DNA from: Ectocarpus siliculosus
Taxonomy: Eukaryota; Sar; Phaeophyceae; Ectocarpales; Ectocarpaceae
DNA length: 64,000 bases
Direction: 5' to 3'
NCBI GenBank assembly: GCA_000310025.1
Contig: FN649742.1
Coordinates: 2,957,471 to 3,021,470 of the forward strand
The notes under the pieces are model-generated. The model ran no database searches and was not told the DNA's origin. It saw only the letters and a program-made list of their open reading frames with translations. The position numbers and the translations under genes are program-made. Shown here one piece after another: positions 53,401 through 62,400 of the stretch (positions are counted from its first letter, which is position 1; each line of letters begins with the position of its first letter).

Positions 53401-56400
53401 TTCTTTGACGGAAATCGCCAGCAGGTTAGGCATATGTCAATGAGAGTAGAAGTGTTGTAACAACAGCTCGACAAACAATGTTTTGCGTGTGTTTCTTATC
53501 CATTCTGGGAGCATCCCCGACGGTTCCTGCCTTCGGGTACACCTCATCCTGCACAAGCCATGAATGACATGAGCTACATGAGAAAACGCGCGTTCCTACC
53601 GCATTTCGTTGCGCTGATTTCCTTTGGTCCTTCTCTCCTCGCGTACGCTCCACCACGACAGGACGCCGACCTTACGTTAGCACCGCCGGGGTCGCCCCTT
53701 ACGGTCCTTGGTAAGTTCAGCATCGCCGCCATGGGGAGCAAGGTGGCGGTGCAGACGGAGAGCGTTCGAGTGGTTGGAGCGACCAGCTCTTTCTCCAATG
53801 GCACCTACCCGGAAGGAAGCGTGATTCCCATCACAGTCAAGTTTTCCGTCGAGGTACGGGCGGGCCGCTGTGTTGATGTTGCTGCTCAACATCGCACCCA
53901 TTGTCACCGCTCAAAGTTCCTGTTTGTGTGGTCTGAGTTTCCCGGATGTTGTGGTTTACGTTTCCTATATGGTGTTGCATTGTTTCGAACCGGAACCTAA
54001 TGAGTGAGAAAATATGCCAATGTGCGTGGAGGTAACATTCGATAATCACAGAAGACGAGGCGGCGGCTCCTAAGTCGAAATTTGTTCTCGTTGAAAATCG
54101 ACACGATTCTTGTTGTTGCTGCACCCTGCCCTCCGACCGATTGGTGCCGAAAATTGCGCGGCCTTCTTAGGCGTCAACAACTGAGTGTGTATCTTCTGGG
54201 CAATGTAAAGCCTGCACTCCCTCCCCTCGACTACCAACCCATCCATAAACTACAGGTGTACGTCATGTACGGGGTCCCGTCCCTGTTGCTCAACGTGCGT
54301 GACACCGCCGCAACCGACGACAATGAGACCACAATAGCTCCATCGGGCGGCACCGGCACCGCCTACGCCAACTACACGGCGGGCAACGGAACATCAGAGC
54401 TCCTGTTCGCGTACACCGTGGAACGCGGCGACGCCACAGACCGCCTGGACTACTCTTCCCCCGCGGCCGACGCACTCTGGGCACCTTTCGGAGCCATCGT
54501 CGCCAAGGACACTACGCTCGGGTGGCCGGTTTACCTGTGGAGCTTGCCGGAGCCGGGCGCGGAGGACTCTCTGGGCTGGAACACAGACATTGTAATCAGT
54601 GACGAGGTTCTGCTGGTGGAGCGGGTGAGCTTTCGTTCGGCGTGTTGTTGGTCTCCATTCGCAAGCAGCTTCATGAGTCCGTTTTTTCTTGACCGCATAG
54701 CGTTCGTTCTTCCCCCTGGGGTCCTTTCTGTTGTTTTCTTGTGTGCAGTATCCTTTTTGGCGTTGTCCAGCACAGAGGGATCGTACGTTAGTTCGCTTTA
54801 CGCCACGTTACAGTTCTGTTGCCAGGGTGTTTCCGGTGTGTCTCCCGATTTTGTCTGGTCGTGTCCCGTACCATAAATACTGACGCCTTCTATCACTGGA
54901 GCAGGGGTCGTACGAGGTGGACATACACGATCCGAGGGTGCATGTTGCAGCCCTTGCCGGTGTTGTGAAGGGAGCCTATACAGGAACAAACAATCGAGGC
55001 TGAAAGGTGGAACGCGGTACTGTAGTGTTATGATCGAGAGGGGGGGGGGAAGGTACTCTGAAGACATGCGTAGTCGGGGCAAGAGGTAAAAGATATGCGC
55101 TGTATCCGACGGTGGGGTTGTGACCTTGCTCACGTTGGCACGCTGCACCTACTAACCTAAAACTCCCGTTCCTGTCTGCGAGCAGGTGTGGTCGACAACG
55201 CCCGAGGGCACCTATGGGGCGGGGGAAAATATCGACCTGTACGTAGGGTTCCGATTTCCGATACTGCTGGAATCCGACACGTCTTTCTTGTCGGTCAATA
55301 CCGTGGGCGGTGGTGAGCAAAAGAGTGTGCGACGACGATTACGTCACAGTTTTGTACGTGAGGAGATTGGCGGATGAGTGGGTGGCCGTACACGCAGTTT
55401 TTGTTCGGAGGACGTTAACAATGTTGCGTGAAGTTGTTGCATGTGGTGTGGCTATCGATCCGTGAGCGAACACAGAGCAAAATTACGCAGACCGTGAGGG
55501 TCATGTACAAAGACACATACATGCCCTGACATGGGTTGACGTACGGCAAGGGTGAAGGGGAAGCACACGTCGTAGTGTAAGACTCGCGTGCCGGGCCGGT
55601 TTTGCCTTGGCCCCGCTTCAAGGTTCATGATTCAATTTTGTTCAACCGCCATTGCTTGTGGCCTCAAAGACCATTAGGCGGGGTTGTGTTCGCAGGATCA
55701 CGATATGGGCACCCACACGAGTCCTAGAACAAATGCTCATCTACGACGTACCTCTTCATGAGACGTCTCTTTGCCGGGACCTGTGACGGCCAATCGGCGA
55801 ACTCTGTGACATGGCGCTCTTGAATTCGAACTCCGAAGAGCCAGAAAACAGCAAGGCCAAAGGAAAACGGCCTCAATCGTAAACCTTCGCCCCTGTGCCA
55901 CAAGATTTCGGGATTGCCACTCGTTGGTCCTCGCCATCTGTGGACCAGGTTCAGCGTGGAACTCCAGCATACAATTGTTCCGAGCTGAAGGAATCAATTC
56001 GTGATATTTCTCCTTTCGTTGTTGGTCCTCTGTGAGAAGGAGGATATCCGGTGGAGCTATCCAGGCTGGATGCCACCGAGAACGCTCTCGTGTTCACGTA
56101 CGCGGTGCAGGAAGGGCACGAGACCGCCGCGCTGGAGGTGGCGTCGGCGTACGCTCTCAACGGGACAGTGCGCCTGAATGCCACGTGAGGCAAAGCGATT
56201 TCATGCGTCGAAGGTGTTCCTACTTGCAGGGGTAAAACGTGCTGACAGTGTTGCGTACACTCGCGTTGCTGCTCAGATGCAATATTTTTGCGCGATTGAA
56301 CATGGAAAATGGTTTTCTAGGCGTTTGGAGACATCCCAAACGCCTGAAACCATACAATCTTTGTGACCACGCTTGGAATGCTGCAGTGAACGGCAAGCAC

Positions 56401-59400
56401 GCCGTGCGCGCGCTTCAATACCGCGTGGTGATTGACATGACAATCACTGAGAGGTGTGATTTACTGTGATACTGAGTGAGGCAAGGGGTTGCGCAATCCC
56501 TTTTGCGAAACGCCAATAGGGTGTTGACGGTAACAGGACGACAATGCTTGCAACGAACGAGGTGGCAAAAACACCAGTGAGACGAACAGAGTTATGGAGT
56601 TCGAGCGTATCGTCCGGGAAATAGCACCCGCTCTAGACGAAACACCGCAGGGTTCCTGACGTGGTTAACAACGAAAGACGGGGTTGAGAGAAACTGGCAA
56701 GTTTACCCAGAGGCGAGAGGGGAGCAGACTTCTCGCAGTGGATGACAGACAGTGGACCACACCGAACATTAGAAAGTGCACCCATCACTAGTAAGATGAC
56801 TCGGCCTTGGCCTGCGAAGAACACCCCGTCCCCAACAACCCACAAGTCACTCCAACACAACACGAAAAACCACGATAGGTACGCGACGTCATCGATCAAC
56901 ATCACCCTCCCGGAGGCCGGGGAGCCGGAGAGCCTGAGCTACGACCGGACCATCGAGATCGACACAACCGCGCCCGCCGTCTTGAACGCCACGAGCACCC
57001 AGCCCAACGGGACGTATGCAACGAGCGCCGTCATCGGCATAACCGTCCGTTTCAGCTCCCCCGTTGTGGTCGTGAACGGCGGGGATTACCCGGCCAACTG
57101 TACCGCCGGCGGTAGCGGTGATGGTAGTAGCAGCAGTGATGGCGATGTCGCGTGGTGTGAGGGGCTTCCGGTGCTCCAGCTCGACGCGAGCGGGGAGAAC
57201 GGGGACAAGAACGCGACGTACGCCGGCGGGAACGGGACCGCCGACCTCTTGTTCGAGTACGAGGCACGTGTGCAATGTAGTTTGTAGATACACAAAAAAG
57301 GACGATGGTTGATGTGTGTCGGTTCAATTGCCTGTTTCCCTACCGGCCTGCCAGGCTCGAAAAGAAAAACAAACACGGCGAGGAAAGCCATGCACAAACT
57401 ACCGTTTGTTGGTGGGCATCAAAACTTTTTCGTCCCTTGCGTCCGAGACTTTTTTGCAGCAGTCCAAATACTACACGAGAAATTTACTTGTCCGTGTGCT
57501 AAATAACTGCCAGTGCCAACTCCACCGAAGCACATGCACACCTCCATAGCGACCCCTCCCCCCTGTCCACAACAACAATCGATGGCATCGGCTAACACCC
57601 TCGATCCGGACGCATGCAACACGTGCTTCGCGACGTTGTCGATTTACCGACGGCAACGACAAAAAAACACACGCCACAGGTGGCAGAGGGAGACGGATCG
57701 AGCCGACTCGACTACGCATCCACTGCCGCCTTGTCTGCAGGGATTGGGGACATCCTTCGCGCGAGCGCTAACCCTTCCACCCCGGCCGACATCTCGCTGC
57801 CGGCGAAGGGCACCGCGGGAAGCCTGGGCTGGTCGTCAGAGATCATCGTGGACTCGTCCACGGGGTACATCTTGGATGTGCGTTGTTGGCGGTTGTTTGA
57901 CGAGTTTTTGGGTGGGCACGGGGTGGTTAAAGTTATGGGTGTGGGTGGTGGTGATGGTGGTGAATTGGTGTGGTAAGTTTCTTACACGAACCAGATATTT
58001 TACACATCGTGAACGATCCCATGCCGGTGAGCGCTCGGATGGCAGCCGCCAACGACATGTACGTTTCCTTTTTTGAAGCGCTTTGGGCGAGCGGACACCG
58101 CAAGTATCAGCAAGGTGGCACCTGCGCTCTCATGTGATCCGTCGGAGGGGACGTATTATATAGGTTGATCTCGGTGATCGGTAGAGTTGTCGACAGGTCA
58201 TTCAAAATGTCTTTAGCTGGTACTAGGATGGACGAGGGCGTTCACATCTCCAACAAAGACAACAATCCTTCCGCGTAATACTACGCCGAAAAAGACGACA
58301 TAGATCCAGAGATTCCACCTCCAATGCTTGCGAAACTACCTCGTTCTGGCAACCCCACAGGTAAACTCGACCAAACCGGACGGGGTGTACGGCATAGGGG
58401 AGGAAATCTACATCGACGTCTATCTTTCGACACCTGTGGTGAGTGTGGGCGTACGCGAACGAGCGAGCGAGAGACCGCTCCTGTCAACGAAAGCGTTGCG
58501 TACGGTATCACTTTCACGAGGAAAATGTTAGACTGAGGCAGTTCCACAAAGACTGGATACGCGGTGGAGAACGGAAAACTGCACTACCTCGCATATAACG
58601 ACACGGATGCCACTTGGTAAAGCTCTGTTCCAAACGGACACAACGTACACCAACCAAGAACAAACCTCTGAGGCGTATCGCCATGAAATGTGTGCATCGC
58701 TCTCTCTTGGGTTGTTGTTGCGCAGACCGTCGCAGGCACGATCTTTTTGGAGCTGAACGCAGGCCCCGAAGTGGTGGGAGTGTACGTTTCCGGCGGTAGT
58801 AGCGACGACGGCGTGTTGACGTTCCTGTACACCGTCTCGGAGGGGGATGCCACGCCCAACCTAGACACCGACGGGCAAAATTCTGTCGTGGTTCCCGAAG
58901 GCTCGAGCATCCGGGTAAGAAGGAAACACCAGAGAGAGGGTCGACCACCGCCTCAAATGTGACTTTGTTTTTCCCATGCGTCTTTCCCCCGGGTTATCCG
59001 GGGTCACAGCATTTGGGGTAGCTTGTAAGATTCCCTTTGACACTGGCGTTGCTGCCTTTAACCCGAGACAGACGACGCGTATTTGGCTAACACAAGCACA
59101 CCACGGTCGAACGTACAGTATGTCCCCATAGACAGGAAGACAGACAAGGAGACCAGATGCAGTTGCAACTGTTGTGCTTCCAATAGACGACCCAGGGCTG
59201 CCATAACTTCTGGCGCAGAAACGATCATGTTGGAGGCGTTTACCACGTGGCCATGCCTCCCGGCTGTTGCTATCGATTCTTGTAGGTGATTTTGTGCGAG
59301 GTGGTACGGACAAGTCTGTTTCCGCCAACAACAACACGAACAAATGGATTACCTTGTACGACGTATCCAAACTGCTGCGCGGTGCTAAAAGGTGCCAAAA

Positions 59401-62400
59401 AAGCACGCCGATTTGATCACCTCAAGAATATGAACTTCCCCGACTTCACTCTTACCTTTGCCTCTTCGATCAAACCACTTTTTCCCCCTTCTATGGGTTG
59501 CCGACCGCCCAGAGCGTTGACGAAGCGCGGACGCCGATGGTGCTTGTTCTGGACACCGAAACCAGCGGTCAGGGATCGTTAGGGATGAACAAAGACCTGA
59601 CGATCAACACCCTTCCTCCGTACGTGCTCGACGTCGCGTCCAGCAAACGAAATGGTAAATGTTCGTCCTGACTGAAAAAATGTAGCACTTCAGTCGCATG
59701 CACATCTCGAGGAGCACTTGAAAAGGGAAATCGATGAGCACAGGGTACCCAACCCGAATCAGTTTTACAAGTACACACGCTTGTGATGCCGCTCGTTCTT
59801 GGTATCTCTCCAGCTGCCTACAGATAACCCCGTGTTGATACTTCATTCGCGAGTTGACGTCAAGACAAAAACCTTGCTCGCCTATCTATACGGTCTACGC
59901 TGTCCTGCGAATTTTCGCCAACACTAAGCACCCAAACATCACCCGCCATGCAAAACCTTTTCAGAGGAGTACGGTGCGGGAGAGGAGATCGAGATCACGG
60001 TGACCTTCGACTACCCGGTCGTGGTTGTAGCCGGCGCGGTTCTGCTGATCGACACGGGCGGAACGACGACCTCGGCCGAGGCCGTCTTTTCGTCCGGCAA
60101 CGGCAGCACCACGGTCACCTTCCTCTACACCGTGTCGGAGGGAGACGAGTCGGTGGACCTCGGGACTTTCGAGGGTGGCGACGCCGGAGAAGGCGGCGGC
60201 CTGGACGGAACCGTTCTTCGTGACTCGGACAACCCTACTCAGGTGCCATGAGATAGTAACGAGGGCGATATATAGCGCGCATGTGCCAGGTATGCATGCA
60301 ATTGGTGACACTGTTAGTTGCTGTTCCCGCACATGTGCGAACGGGCGAGGCTGATCCGCAGCGGTTGTACTCCACATTTTCTCTTGGTTCGCACATGTTG
60401 TTGGTTTCGCGCACGTTGGTTTTGAGAGCTAGACTACAATATAGAACTCGTGTTACCGGTGTGCTAAGCAGGCCTATTGGCAACATCGGCTGCACATCGA
60501 AACAAACAACGAACAACACAAGCAATGAACAACACATCAGGAGGCGAATACGACGCTGCCAGTGTCCGGCGAGGACGGCAGCCTGACGGTGAACAACGAC
60601 ATCATCATCGACACCACCGCGCCCTACGTCATCGCCGTGCTGTCCTTGAGGGAAGGCGTCTACACCGTGGGCCAGATCGTCGACCTGCAGGTACCACAAG
60701 TTTAGGAGAACCTGCTCTACGTCGAGCACACGCGTGTTGTTTCAATCCAAAGGGTCCGGAATAGGAGCTGCAGCAGCGCCCGATGCGCGTTCTATCCAAG
60801 GGCGCTCGACGCGTACGATGTAGTAGGGCCAGTCATCTCACGAAAAAGCATCAATATCTCGTGCAACAGATTGAATTGCTTCATTTTCAAGCAACCCTCT
60901 CCATTCTGTGGCCCCGTCGACACCCCCGATTTTGTCTTCGCGGGGGTTAATTTTGTTACTTTTTGTTTCCGTGTGTTTTCCAGGTTATCTACAACAAGCC
61001 GGTGAACGTCACCGGCACGCCCCGCGTGTCCTTCGTCCTCGACTCGTCCAACAACACCATATCGTCATCGGACTCTCTCGTTTACTCCTACGCCTACTAC
61101 GACGCCTCGTTCGACATCGGCAGGTGTTGAAAAAACGATTTCGAACGCCGCAAGGCCAATAGAGACGCTCAATTGACTGTAGTTTGTGTGGCGTAAGCTT
61201 GCATCATCGACAACACCTGTAACAGTAGTGCTTTGCTTGCAAGGCATTTTCCACGCTGCAGTTATTTGGTCGCGACCATGGTTTTGCGCCCTTTGTTCAC
61301 GGTAGTGCGTCGTTCAAGTTGGCGTCACCTTACGGGGTGTGCCTGGGGGTGTTCCTCTCGGAAAGGGACAGACGTATGGCAATTGAGCACCGGGCCCCGC
61401 TGTTCATCTCCGTGGTACGAATAAAGCCAGTTCTGCCGGGTCACGGGCGACGCAAAGAAATCAAAATGACCACGAAAATTCCTTTCACAGTTCCTTGATA
61501 CCAACACCAGAACCTGGAGGGTGTAAGCGTTGATCACTCCTCTTCCCCTTTTGGAGGAAACATGACGCTCTCCGCTCAGGCTTTGTGAATGGATGCGAGA
61601 CGCATTGCTCTATGATCACACAGGATTTGACGACTCCCCCCCCCCCTCGCGCGCGCGCTTCACCCCACCGTTTCATGCAGCTTAGCAGACGAGCACAGAG
61701 CCCTGTCCTTCGTATACATGGTTAGAGACGGCGATGAGATGTCGCACTTCAAGTACACAGGATCGGATGCACTGGAGCTGTACGACAACGCTACCATCAA
61801 ACGAGCCTCCACGACCGCCACCACGGACGCGCTCATCAACCTGCCGACCTCAGAAGGGGGTGCGTGTGTGCAGACCTGATATTTTTCTGACATTGTGCTG
61901 TGTGGTTGCTCCCTGCTTCAGAAACGGGTTTGTGTGCGCACACCTGGAACCACACGAAACTGTTCGGTCCCTTCTTTTGTGACATGGATGATTCTTCATT
62001 GGCTGAGGTCAAAGAGCCGACATTGTCCTCCCCTACCGTGTACAGCGGCATCCGAAGGCTGTGTTGTATGCAGGTATCAGTTAGTTGCTTGTCCCACCCT
62101 AAAAAACTTCACTGTCTACAAATATCGGACCATCGTTCGTTGTATAATCAATTTTCTTTGTTGGTGGGTGGGTTCTTGGGTGTTTGAACAACATAACCGA
62201 CCCGCGGAAGCGATAGAAGCAGGACGGCGCCCATCTGTCAGACGTCTTGCCCAATTTTTTCGCTGACACAGAACGCAAAACTACTGTCTGCGCGTGTGGG
62301 GTTTCTCTTGGATATGGGTGCGTTGTTCCATACGCAAAAATAACTTATTCAGTCGGTCTTCTCATTGAACAGGTCGATAGCTGCTCCAAATCAGATGCGC

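Noticed and set aside
55737-55997. Minus-strand 86-codon frame in an intron of the giant gene
   Set aside because: No domain; the intron splices cleanly around it.
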